From Fodinicurvata fenggangensis DSM 21160 (GTDB taxonomy: Bacteria > Pseudomonadota > Alphaproteobacteria > Kiloniellales > DSM-21159), in assembly GCF_000686045.1 (NCBI RefSeq), contig NZ_JMLV01000003.1:248001-312000 (forward strand): a DNA stretch of 64,000 bases, in the 5' to 3' direction. The stretch's first letter is position 1; the number at the start of each line of letters is the position of its first letter. Under the pieces are notes generated by a model, which was not told the DNA's origin, did not search any database, and saw only the letters and a list, made by a program, of their open reading frames with translations. Below are positions 52,984 through 62,145 of the stretch, piece after piece. A program made the translations under genes and the position numbers.

Positions 52984-53907
52984 TCATGCGGCTGTTATGG
53001 CCGCGCCCGTCTTTTGAGTTTCTGCCTGAATCCAGTTGAAGAAGGTGCGGACAGGCTCACGGTCGACAAGATTCGGGCGTGTTACGAAGTAGTAATTGTA
53101 CGTCGTTGGAATTTCCGGGCCGAAAGGCTTGATCAAGAGCCCCTTTGCCATGTCGTCAACGGCCAGGGATGCGCGTGCCAAGGCGACGCCTTGTCCCGCA
53201 ATGGAAGCAGTCAGGAGCATGCTAGAATCATTGAACCAAGGTCCTCTGCGTGTGGCGAGTTCAGGAAAACCAGCAACTTCCAGCCATCCCTGCCAATCGA
53301 TCTCGATGTCTCCGCCGAAAACCTCATCGTGCAAAAGGGTATGATGCTTGAGGTCCTCTGGCCGGGACAGCGGCTTGTCTCCGGAGAGCAGGGACGGGCT
53401 GCAAACGGGAAACTTCCGTTCATGCAGGATTTTCTCGCTGTGAAGACCGGGATATTTCCCAACGCCGAATCGAAGTCCGACATCTATATCCTCGCGTTCC
53501 AGGTCGGCCAGTTCGTTCCTGGAAGAGACCAGAATGTCGATCTCGGGATGAAGAGCCTGAAAGGAGGCAAGCCGCGGCAATAGCCACTTTGCCGCAAAGG
53601 AGGGCAGGGTGCTGACCCGCAGCGTCGTGTCGTTGTCATGGCGGACAAGCTGGCGGGAGGCGTCATTAATCAGGTTCAGGGCCTGGGCAACCGTGGGCAG
53701 GTAGTTCTGTGCGGCGCTTGTCAGTGCAAGATTTCGATTCTGACGCAGAAAAAGATCCTGTTGGAAATATTCTTCCAGAGCACGAACCTGATGGCTGATG
53801 GCGGCTTGAGTCACATTCAGCTCTTCGGCTGCGAGCGTGAATGATCTGTGTCGCCCCGCAGCTTCGAAGGCGCGCAGGGCATTGAGGGGTGGAAGTTTTC
53901 TCTTCAT
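52984..53907 (-). CDS. LysR-family regulator, GcvA-like
   Basis: This 307-residue LysR regulator has the N-terminal HTH at residues 7-60 (LNALRAFEAAGRHRSFTLAAEELNVTQ split by position, then AAISHQVRALE) and a C-terminal type 2 effector-binding domain. The start PPLNALRAFEAAGRH is typical of GcvA-like members. A perfect palindrome in front of its start suggests autoregulation. It is divergent from the DUF1127 gene, which could be its target. The effector is unknown. Confidence 0.9.
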   Translation of the reverse strand: MKRKLPPLNALRAFEAAGRHRSFTLAAEELNVTQAAISHQVRALEEYFQQDLFLRQNRNLALTSAAQNYLPTVAQALNLINDASRQLVRHDNDTTLRVSTLPSFAAKWLLPRLASFQALHPEIDILVSSRNELADLEREDIDVGLRFGVGKYPGLHSEKILHERKFPVCSPSLLSGDKPLSRPEDLKHHTLLHDEVFGGDIEIDWQGWLEVAGFPELATRRGPWFNDSSMLLTASIAGQGVALARASLAVDDMAKGLLIKPFGPEIPTTYNYYFVTRPNLVDREPVRTFFNWIQAETQKTGAAITAA

Positions 53908-53914
53908 GCTTCTG

Positions 53915-53931
53915 CATTAGAAAATCTAATG
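53915..53931. promoter_or_regulatory. LysR operator palindrome
   Basis: CATTAGA-AAA-TCTAATG is a perfect 7-bp palindrome with a 3-bp spacer. It contains the T-N11-A pattern of LysR boxes and lies 8 bp before the lysR start, in the region shared with the divergent gene. Confidence 0.65.
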
Positions 53932-53993
53932 GATAAGATGAGATAATCCCGTTTGTGCTTCGCAAGCGCAAGGGGCAAATTATGCTTTAAGGA

Positions 53994-54014
53994 AAAGAGC
54001 AGGGCCCGCTCTTT
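53994..54014 (+). promoter_or_regulatory. Hairpin in the DUF1127 leader
   Basis: AAAGAGC-N7-GCTCTTT is a perfect 7-bp stem 41 bp upstream of the DUF1127 start. A short TTTC follows, so an attenuator is possible, but a structured leader is equally likely. Confidence 0.45.
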
Positions 54015-54054
54015 CAAGGAACTGTAGACCACTGGTTCATGAAAGGAACTAATC

Positions 54055-54294
54055 ATGTCGCAGATTTGCGAAAGGCCCGGCCTTGCCCGGAATTCCAGTG
54101 CGGCTGTGCATATTGGCACCACCCGGTTGCTGACTGAACTGGCCATTCGGATTTTCGAGACTCCCATTGTCTGGATGGAACGCTGGGAGCATCGGCAGAA
54201 GCTGCGTCAGCTGGATGATCGTATTTTGCGGGATATCGGGCTAAGTCGTGCGGATATCTATCGCGAAGCACGAAAGCCCTTCTGGCGTGCATGA
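54055..54294 (+). CDS. DUF1127 (YjiS-like) small protein
   Basis: This 79-residue protein has the C-terminal DUF1127 motif, LRQLDDRILRDIGLSRADI followed by KPFW. The motif is a short arginine-rich helix seen in many alphaproteobacterial stress-response proteins and implicated in RNA and phosphate regulation. A long N-terminal extension with an amphipathic helix precedes it. It has an AAAGGA ribosome binding site and ends in a strong terminator. It is divergent from the LysR gene. Confidence 0.9.
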   Translation: MSQICERPGLARNSSAAVHIGTTRLLTELAIRIFETPIVWMERWEHRQKLRQLDDRILRDIGLSRADIYREARKPFWRA

Positions 54295-54327
54295 GCCAAT
54301 CCAGACCCCTGTCCCTGGAATTGTTGT

Positions 54328-54360
54328 GCTGTCAGCGGAAGCATGGCTTTCGCTGACAGC
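54328..54360. terminator. Bidirectional terminator between DUF1127 and nadK
   Basis: GCTGTCAGCG and CGCTGACAGC form a perfect 10-bp stem. It extends through a G-T pair and AAGC/GCTT to a total of 15 pairs with an ATG loop. CACGTTTTCC follows on the plus strand. It lies between two convergent genes. Confidence 0.8.
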
Positions 54361-54385
54361 CACGTTTTCCACTGGATAACCATGT

Positions 54386-55168
54386 TCAGGGGATGAATTG
54401 CTCCTTCAGGATCCGTTCTTCCAGATTGTGTTCGGGGTCGAACAGAAGGTGCAGTTTGGTGTTTCGATTCTCTCGTACACGAACCATGTCCACGTTCCGG
54501 ATTTCCGTAAAATCTGCCGTCGCACTCACCGGTCTTTTGGAACTTTCCAGAACCTCAATTTCCACCTCTGCCTTTTGGGGCAGCAGGGCACCACGCCATC
54601 TACGCGGACGGAACGCGCTGATCGGGGTCAATGCCAGCAAGGGTGTTCCAAGGGGCAGGATGGGACCATGCGCTGAGAGATTGTAGGCCGTGCTGCCGGC
54701 AGGAGTTGCAACAAGGGCGCCGTCGCAGACGAGCTCTTCCAGCCGAGTCACGCCGTCGATACGAATGCGTAGCTTGGCGGCCTGACGGCTTTGCCGGAAC
54801 AGCGCGACTTCGTTGATGGCCAGTGCTTGGGCCGGGGTGCCGTCAGCGGTTCTGGCCTCCATCTTCAGGGGGTGAAGGGTTACCCGTTCGCTGCGTGCCA
54901 AACGCTCATACAGATTGTCTTCGCTATAGGCATTCATCAGGAATCCAACCGTGCCCCGGTTCATTCCGAAGATGGATACACCGTCCCCAAACTGTTCGTG
55001 CAGCGTTTCCAGCATGAAGCCATCGCCGCCAAGGGCGATTATGATTTCCGCATCCCTGGGAGCGACGTTGGGATAGAGTTGCTGCAAACGTTCTGCCGCC
55101 GCCTCGGCTTCCTCGGTTTCGGCATGCACGAAGGCAAGGGAAAGGTCTCTTGGGTCAGCCATGATCAA
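54386..55168 (-). CDS. nadK: NAD kinase
   Basis: NAD kinase makes NADP from NAD and ATP. The diagnostic motifs are [13 protein letters not shown] near residue 42, the conserved AINEVALFR near residue 117 and [16 protein letters not shown] near residue 153. The 260-residue length is typical of the short bacterial form. The start at the first or third Met (MIM) is ambiguous. It is convergent with the DUF1127 gene. Confidence 0.95.
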   Translation of the reverse strand: MIMADPRDLSLAFVHAETEEAEAAAERLQQLYPNVAPRDAEIIIALGGDGFMLETLHEQFGDGVSIFGMNRGTVGFLMNAYSEDNLYERLARSERVTLHPLKMEARTADGTPAQALAINEVALFRQSRQAAKLRIRIDGVTRLEELVCDGALVATPAGSTAYNLSAHGPILPLGTPLLALTPISAFRPRRWRGALLPQKAEVEIEVLESSKRPVSATADFTEIRNVDMVRVRENRNTKLHLLFDPEHNLEERILKEQFIP

Positions 55169-55287
55169 GGAAGCGCCCTGCGTGATGTTTCAGGCGGACA
55201 GTATAGCTTCAATCTTCACAGGAAACAGACCAACCTGCCTGTCAGAAACGGATAAGCACTTCTGTGAAGGATGGGTGGAAAGCTCCT

Positions 55288-56334
55288 TCAGCCACCGGTC
55301 ACGCTCATGTGCCGGCTGGCCACCCCCTGCTGGTTGTCCCGGTCGATGATGAAATCATGGCCTTTCGGCTTGCGCGTAATGGCTTCGCGAATGGTCTGTT
55401 TGACCAAGCCATCATCATCGCTTTCGCGCAGCGGCGTGCGGAGGTCGGCGGCATCCTCTTGGCCCAGGCACATATAGAGTGTACCGGTGCAGGTCAGGCG
55501 TACCCTGTTGCAGCTTTCACAGAAATTGTGAGTCAGCGGGGTTATGAAGCCGATACGTCCGCCGGTTTCCCTGCAATAGGCATAGCGGGCCGGCCCCCCT
55601 GTCTTGTGATCGCTTTCTTCCAGCGTCCAGTTCCTGGCCAGGTCCTTGCGCAATTGCGAAAGGGGGTAATACTGGTCAAGTCGGTCCTCGCCGCCGATGT
55701 CGCCCATGGGCATGACCTCAATGAAGGTGAGATCGAAGCCTTCATCCCCGCACCAGGACACCAGGTTGTCGATCTCGTCATCGTTGACGTTCTTCAGGGC
55801 CACGGTGTTGATCTTGATGGAGATCCCGGCGCGTTTTGCTGCCTGCAGCCCCTCCATGACCTTGTCATACTTGCCCCAACGCGTGATGGCCTTGAACTTG
55901 TCCGGGTTGAGTGTATCCAGCGAAACGTTCAGGCGCTTCACGCCACAGGCCGCAAGCTGGTCTGCATAACGAGTCAGCTGGCTGGCGTTGGTCGTCAGGG
56001 TCAGTTCTTCGAGCTGCCCGCTGTCGAGATGACGCGAGAGGCGTTCTATCAGCCACATGATGTTGCGACGGACCAGGGGCTCACCGCCTGTGAGGCGGAG
56101 CTTCCTGACGCCAAGCTCCACGAAACTGCTGCAAAGCCGGTCTAGTTCCTCGAGGCTGAGCACTTCCGATTTCGGCAGGAAGGTCATGTCCTCGGACATG
56201 CAGTAGACACAGCGGAAGTCACAGCGGTCGGTCACCGAGACACGCAGATAGGTGATTGCGCGTTCGAAGGGATCGACCAGAGGGGCTTCCCCGTTGTCGG
56301 GAACTGTCTGTGGGACGGGCTGGGTATCTGACAT
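55288..56334 (-). CDS. moaA: GTP 3',8-cyclase MoaA
   Basis: MoaA, a radical-SAM enzyme, starts molybdenum cofactor synthesis from GTP. The N-terminal cluster motif is CDFRCVYC near residue 37. The C-terminal second cluster is [18 protein letters not shown]. The protein ends in GG, the conserved tail needed for activity. At 348 residues the length is normal. The location near fdhD, mobA and formate dehydrogenase genes fits the need for Mo cofactor. Confidence 0.96.
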   Translation of the reverse strand: MSDTQPVPQTVPDNGEAPLVDPFERAITYLRVSVTDRCDFRCVYCMSEDMTFLPKSEVLSLEELDRLCSSFVELGVRKLRLTGGEPLVRRNIMWLIERLSRHLDSGQLEELTLTTNASQLTRYADQLAACGVKRLNVSLDTLNPDKFKAITRWGKYDKVMEGLQAAKRAGISIKINTVALKNVNDDEIDNLVSWCGDEGFDLTFIEVMPMGDIGGEDRLDQYYPLSQLRKDLARNWTLEESDHKTGGPARYAYCRETGGRIGFITPLTHNFCESCNRVRLTCTGTLYMCLGQEDAADLRTPLRESDDDGLVKQTIREAITRKPKGHDFIIDRDNQQGVASRHMSVTGG

Positions 56335-56395
56335 CTTGATCCGCCTTGTGGCTGTTTGTGCCCTCAGCTTGTCAGTGGGGGCTGAACATTTCCTA

Positions 56396-56429
56396 ACTGC
56401 AAGCTAACATAATTTTTGCATCTTGCAGT
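56396..56429. promoter_or_regulatory. Inverted repeat between moaA and the 56510 gene
   Basis: ACTGCAAG at 56396-56403 and CTTGCAGT at 56422-56429 form a perfect 8-bp repeat with an 18-nt AT-rich spacer. It lies in the 175-bp divergent region and could be an operator for either gene. No known Mo-cofactor riboswitch shape was recognised. Confidence 0.45.
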
Positions 56430-56509
56430 GATGAGTCCAAGCTTTCTGGAAGAGAAGACGAACCAGGAATGGTCTTTATGCCAAAAGGCCGTAAAAGGAG
56501 TGCCAAGCC

Positions 56510-56827
56510 GTGCGCATGATTTCGCCTGGGCGACTGGTTGCCCTGCTAGTGATTCTGGGTTGTGGTGGCCTGCTGGCGTACCTCAATTGGCCGGACAGCT
56601 TTTCCTCCAGATCGGGAGCGGAGTCCGAGGCAGGACTTTCCGATGACCCGGTCGAGCGCTGCATTGCCGAGGAACGAGCCCAGATTGACCGGATGGTCGA
56701 GGAAACGCCCGACCTTGAAAGCCGCAGGCAATTGTTTGTCCAGCGAGCCGAGGCACGATGCGAGGCGATAGTCGGATCAGGCAACTCTGCACCCCCCGCC
56801 GGGGATTCAGGACAAGACCTGAATTGA
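56510..56827 (+). CDS. Hypothetical membrane-anchored protein
   Basis: This 105-residue protein begins at GTG, with a GGAG site 9 bases upstream. The N-terminal hydrophobic segment (LVALLVILGCGGLLAYL) is a signal anchor. The remainder is a soluble polar part with helices (DDPVERCIAEERAQIDRMV). It has two cysteines and no known domain. Its partner is unknown. Confidence 0.65.
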   Translation: MRMISPGRLVALLVILGCGGLLAYLNWPDSFSSRSGAESEAGLSDDPVERCIAEERAQIDRMVEETPDLESRRQLFVQRAEARCEAIVGSGNSAPPAGDSGQDLN

Positions 56828-56843
56828 CAGCTGACCCTGGTGG

Positions 56844-57707
56844 TTACACCACGGGACGGCGCACCAGGCGCAGGGGGCCGCCATCGGATTGCGCGCGCTG
56901 GTCCAGCTCATGGAAGGATTCCATGACAACTTGCAAGGGGGAGGCCGTCGCATTGACGACACTGTCCGGTCCCAGGGCAATGGCCACGTGTCCTGGCCAA
57001 TAGAGCAGGTCTCCGCGTTGGAAAGACTCGCTGGGTGCGAGGCGGTCCCCCAGGTGTGGGTCCTCCTCCTGCTGGTCGCTGTCCCGGGGTATATTCACGC
57101 CGGCAGCGGCCAGGGCGAGTTGCACGAGGGCGGAGCAGTCCAGGCCGAGGCTGGAGCGACCGCCCCAGAGATAGGGTGTTCCCAGGAAGCTCAGGGCCGT
57201 TGCTGTCCAGTCCGGTGAGCAGCTGTCGATGGTTTCTGCATGGCGCGCATAAACCCAGCCTTCGGTTTCAAGTAGCAGGAAGCGTCCGTCACTTTCCCGG
57301 ATGTGAAGTGGCGTTTGCAGGGACAGATAGTCGTTTACGGGACTTTTGATGTCCGGTGCAGTGAACAGTGGGGTCCTCAGCACCGATACGCGATGGGTCG
57401 CGGCCGTGTCCAATACAGGTCCCAGATTGTTCTCACGCAGATAGCCAACGTAATTGTCCGTCTGGCATTGAACCCACGCCCATCCCTCCTTGCGCTCAAA
57501 TACGAGAACCTGCTCCGACTGCATCAGTTGACTGTCCAGGGGGGCAGTGTCGTCCGGTCGACGTCTCAGGTCTGCCAGCGCTGCCCGGATGGTTGCCTGT
57601 TGACCATCGACATAGGACTCGGCCTGGACCTGCCCCTTCAGGCGTGCATCGGCCAGGTCCGGACGGAAGGCTGAAAGCCTTGGATTGAGCTCTTCTGACG
57701 CACTCAT
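56844..57707 (-). CDS. SH3-NlpC/P60 cell-wall hydrolase
   Basis: This 287-residue protein has N-terminal SH3-like domains (WAWVQCQTDNYVGYL near residue 78) and a C-terminal NlpC/P60 domain. Catalytic Cys lies in GLDCSALVQ and His in WPGHVAIA. The family cleaves peptidoglycan peptides. No classical signal peptide is seen, so export is uncertain. It overlaps the ferredoxin gene upstream by 4 bp, a curious operon for a wall hydrolase. Confidence 0.9.
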   Translation of the reverse strand: MSASEELNPRLSAFRPDLADARLKGQVQAESYVDGQQATIRAALADLRRRPDDTAPLDSQLMQSEQVLVFERKEGWAWVQCQTDNYVGYLRENNLGPVLDTAATHRVSVLRTPLFTAPDIKSPVNDYLSLQTPLHIRESDGRFLLLETEGWVYARHAETIDSCSPDWTATALSFLGTPYLWGGRSSLGLDCSALVQLALAAAGVNIPRDSDQQEEDPHLGDRLAPSESFQRGDLLYWPGHVAIALGPDSVVNATASPLQVVMESFHELDQRAQSDGGPLRLVRRPVV

Positions 57708-59779
57708 GACGACTCGCCCGACTCGGATCCTGTGCGATTGGCTTCACGGTTCTTGCGGCGTTCTTCCTGCAGGCGCAGGTCTTCCTCCGTGGTGTGCATG
57801 GCGGGGCGGGGACCGGCCGCCATGGGCGTATTGGGATCCTCGAAGGTCGCCGCAACCCGACAATCCTCGCACATGCGCACCCGGTCGATCTGTTCCTCCT
57901 GCATATACATGGAGTGCAGTCCGCTTAACTTTTCGACGATGCGTTCAATGGATTGCTTGACGCCGAATGGGGTACCGCATCGGATGCAGTGGAAGGGTTC
58001 CGCCTCGTTCAGTGTCCTTGGCTTCTTTGCCTCGTCGGTGAAATCCACCTGTGGAATCAAAGTGATCACGTTTTCGGGGCAGGTCGACTGACAGAGCCCA
58101 CACTGCACGCAGGCCTCTTCCTGGAAGCCGATCCAGGGCCGGTCGGGATCGTCGAGCAGTGCACCGACCGGACAAGCGGGTATGCAGGCCTGGCAAAGTG
58201 TGCAGCCTTCGGTGTCGATCTCTATGCGACCAAAGGGTGCGCCGTCCGGAAGGGCAATCCGATCGACCGGGGTGGGCGCATTGTCGTGAAGGTGCCCCAG
58301 CGCCAGATAACTGCGACTGCGCTTGTTGCCGAGCGGAAGGAAACTGCTGGCCGCTGCAGCAGCCCCCTGGGGCAGGGCTTCTAGCTGCTGTTCCACAGCA
58401 TCCGGATCGAGTGCGTCGATCAGGCTGAAATGCCCGCGGCCATAGCCAAGCCCGTCCGAGATGCTTTCGACCAGTTCAATGGTCTCTTCCAGGACAGGCA
58501 GGTCGTCCCGTTTGGACGGGGGAACCAGGATGGCCGTTGCAGCGGTCCCATAGGCCAAGGCGCAGAGATAGATGTCGAAACCACCTTGGGTGACTTCGTT
58601 CATCTCCACGGGCAGGACATTTGCAGGCAATCCATTGCCCAGACGCGCCATGTAGGACAGGAGCTCCCGACCGTGCTGTCCATCGTGAAACAACAGGACC
58701 GGGCTCTCCCCGCCACTGGCCCGATAGCTGGAGAGCAGGACGCGGATTCGTTCTACCAGACTCGCAGTATCGGGCAGGCGGTAGTCCATGGCCCCGGTTG
58801 GACAGCTGGCAGCACAGAGCCCGCAGCCGCCGCAAACATGGGGGTCCACTTCAACGATGTCGCCAAGTGATTGGATCGCCGACAGTGGGCAGGAGTCGAT
58901 ACAGCGATTGCACCCTTGCTGGCGGCTTCTGGAATGCGCACAGATGCTCTCATCATATTTCACATACTTGGGTTTTTCGAACTCTCCCACGAGGCCGCTT
59001 GCATCCAGAAGCGCCTTCTGGACCGCCACTACATCGCCCGGATCAGGACGGAGATAACCGTCGTGACGCTCATGCGCCGGCAGGAAAGGGGAGCCTCCGG
59101 ATAGATCCAGCAAGAGGTCACAGGACAGGCTGGTGGGACCTTTCCAGTCCTCGAACGCGAAAGCACTGCGCGAGGATGGAGAGGGCGCTGCATAGCTTTC
59201 AATCTCGGCTTCGAAAGCACCCAGGTATCCGCTGAGTCTGTTGATCCTGCCGGCGAAAATGGGGAACGCCATGGGTTCTGGCGGAAGGCTGCCCTCGTCC
59301 TCGGAGATCAGGACCGTGACCTTCAGGCGGTCGCTGAGTTGGCGGGCGGCCTGCAATGCAAGATCGGAGGGTCCGTAAATCAGGCAGTTTCCTTCCGATG
59401 TGAGCGTCACGCTACCGAAAGGCTCGGTCTCCACGGCCGCGGCAGCCAGAAGGGCGGCCATTTTGGGGGCCACCTGGGCAACATCGCGCGACCAGCCGGC
59501 GGTCTCACGAATGTTCGTGAAGCTGACCCTGTCGTTTGCCTGGAAGTCGTCGGCGATTTCCGAGAACAGGGGGGCTTCCTGGGTGCAGGCAACAAGCAGC
59601 TCTTCACCGCTTTCCAGGGCCGCCTGGTAGTTCTCGATCTGACTGCGGCAGAGCTGGGTATTCAGGAACAGCTCTCCCTCGCCACCAGCCTTCTGACAGA
59701 CCTTTTCCAGCCCCAGGCTTGAGAGGGGCATGGTCTTTTCACAGTCACAGACCAGGACGCGGCGGTTGCGCATCTTCAT
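57704..59779 (-). CDS. Multi-[4Fe-4S] ferredoxin-like protein of the formate dehydrogenase cluster
   Basis: The 691-residue protein has four Cys motifs typical of [4Fe-4S] clusters (GCNRCIDSCP, CGGCGLCAASCP, CTLCQACIPACP, CVQCGLCQSTCP). A fifth Cys pair, CIRCGTPF with CEDC, near the C-terminus looks like a zinc ribbon. The ATG at 59779 (MKMRNRRV) is preferred over 59809. It is divergent from fdhD by about 200 bp and resembles the 4Fe-4S protein found next to DUF3305/3306 in alphaproteobacterial formate dehydrogenase loci. An electron-transfer role is inferred. Confidence 0.87.
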   Translation of the reverse strand: MKMRNRRVLVCDCEKTMPLSSLGLEKVCQKAGGEGELFLNTQLCRSQIENYQAALESGEELLVACTQEAPLFSEIADDFQANDRVSFTNIRETAGWSRDVAQVAPKMAALLAAAAVETEPFGSVTLTSEGNCLIYGPSDLALQAARQLSDRLKVTVLISEDEGSLPPEPMAFPIFAGRINRLSGYLGAFEAEIESYAAPSPSSRSAFAFEDWKGPTSLSCDLLLDLSGGSPFLPAHERHDGYLRPDPGDVVAVQKALLDASGLVGEFEKPKYVKYDESICAHSRSRQQGCNRCIDSCPLSAIQSLGDIVEVDPHVCGGCGLCAASCPTGAMDYRLPDTASLVERIRVLLSSYRASGGESPVLLFHDGQHGRELLSYMARLGNGLPANVLPVEMNEVTQGGFDIYLCALAYGTAATAILVPPSKRDDLPVLEETIELVESISDGLGYGRGHFSLIDALDPDAVEQQLEALPQGAAAAASSFLPLGNKRSRSYLALGHLHDNAPTPVDRIALPDGAPFGRIEIDTEGCTLCQACIPACPVGALLDDPDRPWIGFQEEACVQCGLCQSTCPENVITLIPQVDFTDEAKKPRTLNEAEPFHCIRCGTPFGVKQSIERIVEKLSGLHSMYMQEEQIDRVRMCEDCRVAATFEDPNTPMAAGPRPAMHTTEEDLRLQEERRKNREANRTGSESGESS

Positions 59780-59987
59780 GACGCTATCTCTCCCGTAGCC
59801 CGATGCCATGTGGGCCGTTTATGGATTGTTGGCCTTTGTGCGATGCTAGATCAAAGCCAAGGGGAAATAAAAGGTTCCTCTGGCCGCATGCGGGTGATTG
59901 CCGACCAGCCCTGACGCGTCCCATAGTGTTGGAGAGATACGTACGGTTGGGCAATTGCTTTTCAGGGAACAGTCAAAGGACACTTTG

Positions 59988-60926
59988 ATGGGAAATCAGC
60001 AGGCAGGACAGGCCGAGATGCTGCGCAAGGCCAGGATTTTGGATGAAGAAACCCTGGGCGAGTTCCTGGTTCGTCCCGATGTGGACGATGAAAGACTGGT
60101 CAGCCGGGTTCAGGGTATCGACCAGAACGGCTTGCCAGTGGAAACGGATGTGGTCAGCGAGCGGCCCCTGACACTGTACCTGAATCGCCAGGAGATCGTG
60201 ACCATGATGACCATTGGCGATCATCCAGAATACCTGGCCGTGGGCTATCTGCTCAATCAGAACATGCTGCACCTGGATGACCGCATCATGGCGATCGACC
60301 ATGATCCCGAGCTCGACGTTGTGGTGGTGAGAACGGAACGCGAAACGGATTACGAGGACAAACTCAAGAAGAAGGTGCGCACATCCGGCTGTGCCCAAGG
60401 GACGGTTTTCGGGGATCTCCTGGAAAAACTGGACGAGATAACACTGAGCACGGACCATGAATTGAGAACATCATGGCTTCCCGAGCTGACTCGCAAGATC
60501 AACGGAATACCAAGCCTTTACCTGAAAGCAGGCGCCATTCATGGCTGTGTCCTCTGCAGTCAGGACAGGCCATTGGTCTACATGGAAGACGTCGGCCGCC
60601 ACAATGCCGTGGACAAGATCGCCGGCTACATGTTCCTGAACGCTATCTCCAGCGCGGACAAGATCTTCTATACCACCGGCCGCCTGACCTCGGAGATGGT
60701 GATCAAGACGGTGCAGATGGGCATACCCATCCTGGTTTCCCGCTCGGGCTTCACCGCCTGGGGGGTGGAACTGGCACAGCAGGCGGGCCTGACCCTGATC
60801 GGGCGCTGCCGTGGCAGCCGCTTCATGGCGCTAGCCGGCCAGGAACGCATCCTGTTCGATGCCAAGGAAAGCTATGAAGAAGACAGTCGACACCGCCGCA
60901 AGGCCGCCAGGGATGATGTGGAATGA
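59988..60926 (+). CDS. fdhD: Formate dehydrogenase accessory sulfurtransferase FdhD
   Basis: FdhD transfers sulfur to the molybdenum cofactor of formate dehydrogenase. The 312-residue protein has the conserved SGCAQGTVFGD region and the cysteine-containing GCVLCSQDRPLVYMEDVGRHNAVDKIAG. The start at 59988 (MGNQQAGQ) follows AAAGGA, better than the upstream frame start at 59898. It overlaps mobA by 4 bp, so cofactor sulfuration and guanylation are coupled. Confidence 0.95.
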   Translation: MGNQQAGQAEMLRKARILDEETLGEFLVRPDVDDERLVSRVQGIDQNGLPVETDVVSERPLTLYLNRQEIVTMMTIGDHPEYLAVGYLLNQNMLHLDDRIMAIDHDPELDVVVVRTERETDYEDKLKKKVRTSGCAQGTVFGDLLEKLDEITLSTDHELRTSWLPELTRKINGIPSLYLKAGAIHGCVLCSQDRPLVYMEDVGRHNAVDKIAGYMFLNAISSADKIFYTTGRLTSEMVIKTVQMGIPILVSRSGFTAWGVELAQQAGLTLIGRCRGSRFMALAGQERILFDAKESYEEDSRHRRKAARDDVE

Positions 60927-61534
60927 CCCAGACCGTTTGCGGAATCCTGCTTGCCGGCGGGCAGTCCCGGCGCATGGGGGGCGGTGACAAGTGCCTGCGT
61001 GAACTTGCCGGAAAGACGATCCTGCAGCATGTAATCGAACGGGCAGCCCCCCAGGTTCAGGCTCTTGCCATCAATGCGAATGGTGATCCCCAGCGTTTCG
61101 AGGCCTACGACTTGCCTGTCGTGGCTGACAGCATCGAAGGCTATGCCGGTCCTCTGGCGGGCGTGCTTGCCGGTATGGAGTGGGTGGCGGCACACAAACC
61201 ATCCTGTGAATTGATGGCCACCTTCGCCACCGATGCCCCCTTTGCGCCGCGGGATCTTGTCCCCAGGTTGCTGGATGGCCTGGCGGCCGAGAATGCGGAT
61301 ATTGCCGTAGCTTCGTCAGCCGGAAGGTCGCATCCCGTCTTTGCGCTCTGGCCGGTTCACCTGCGCAAGGCCCTGCGGGAGGCCATGATAGGTGAAGAGG
61401 TGCGCAAGGTGGATGTCTTTACCGCTCGTTACAGGGTTGCCACGGTTGAATGGAATGCGCGCGGAATGGATCCCTTTTACAATGTGAATCGGCCGGACGA
61501 CTATGAACATGCGCGACAGTTTCTGCAGGCATGA
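60923..61534 (+). CDS. mobA: Molybdenum cofactor guanylyltransferase MobA
   Basis: MobA adds GMP to molybdopterin for DMSO reductase family enzymes such as formate dehydrogenase. The N-terminal GTP site is LLAGGQSRRMGGGDKCL near residue 10, and the central VADSIEGYAGPLAGVLAGM follows. The 203-residue length is typical. Its start overlaps the fdhD stop by 4 bp. It fits the function of this operon. Confidence 0.95.
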   Translation: MTQTVCGILLAGGQSRRMGGGDKCLRELAGKTILQHVIERAAPQVQALAINANGDPQRFEAYDLPVVADSIEGYAGPLAGVLAGMEWVAAHKPSCELMATFATDAPFAPRDLVPRLLDGLAAENADIAVASSAGRSHPVFALWPVHLRKALREAMIGEEVRKVDVFTARYRVATVEWNARGMDPFYNVNRPDDYEHARQFLQA

Positions 61535-61593
61535 GACGGGGTTTTGCGGCTGGGCCATTCGGGGCTATCGTGACGTGATGTGACAGCTGGAAA

Positions 61594-62145
61594 ATGGGAA
61601 GAGACGAGGTGACGTCCACGGATGCAAGGATGCCCCTGGGGGTCGTATTGGAAAAGCGTGAAAGCCAGAACAGGTGGGTGAGCCACGTCTGGCGGGCCGT
61701 CGAGGTCTTGCCTGGTGCGCCCGCCCGTGATCCGGAGGGGTCTTGGCCCTCGCTTGGCCTGTTCGAGATGGGTGAACGCTTCCATGCCGGCACATTGCAG
61801 CTCGAGTTGACCCGGAAACTGACGGATGGCTATCGCTCCAACATTTCCCAGCGGGAACCGCGAGTCTATGTTGTCCTGAGGCAACGTAGTGACAAAGACG
61901 GCCGGGCGCCGCTGTACCCCTTCCTCGTAACCGTTTGTCCCTTGGAGGCCGAATTCTACGCGGTTGGTGGAGAGGAGACCGTGGAGGATGTGCCCATGCC
62001 GGAGGAGGTCGTGGCTTTCGTGAGCGATTACGTGCGCCGCTATCATGAGGAGCTTCCTTTCCACAAGCGCAAGCGCGGTTCGAAGAAGCGGGACGAGCAG
62101 GGGACTTTCGAGGTTCGTGGATCCTCAGGAGGAGAAACGGAATGA
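61594..62145 (+). CDS. DUF3305 domain protein
   Basis: The 183-residue protein matches the DUF3305 pattern, with MPLGVVLEKRESQNRWVSHVW near residue 14 and LTRKLTDGYRSNI near residue 70. The family occurs almost only in formate dehydrogenase loci of alphaproteobacteria. The biochemical role is not established. It overlaps the DUF3306 gene by 4 bp and follows mobA by 59 bp. Confidence 0.88.
   Translation: MGRDEVTSTDARMPLGVVLEKRESQNRWVSHVWRAVEVLPGAPARDPEGSWPSLGLFEMGERFHAGTLQLELTRKLTDGYRSNISQREPRVYVVLRQRSDKDGRAPLYPFLVTVCPLEAEFYAVGGEETVEDVPMPEEVVAFVSDYVRRYHEELPFHKRKRGSKKRDEQGTFEVRGSSGGETE

Noticed and set aside
56335-56509. Molybdenum cofactor riboswitch before moaA
   Set aside because: Only a simple inverted repeat can be seen. 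The conserved Moco motif could not be traced by eye, so no claim is made.
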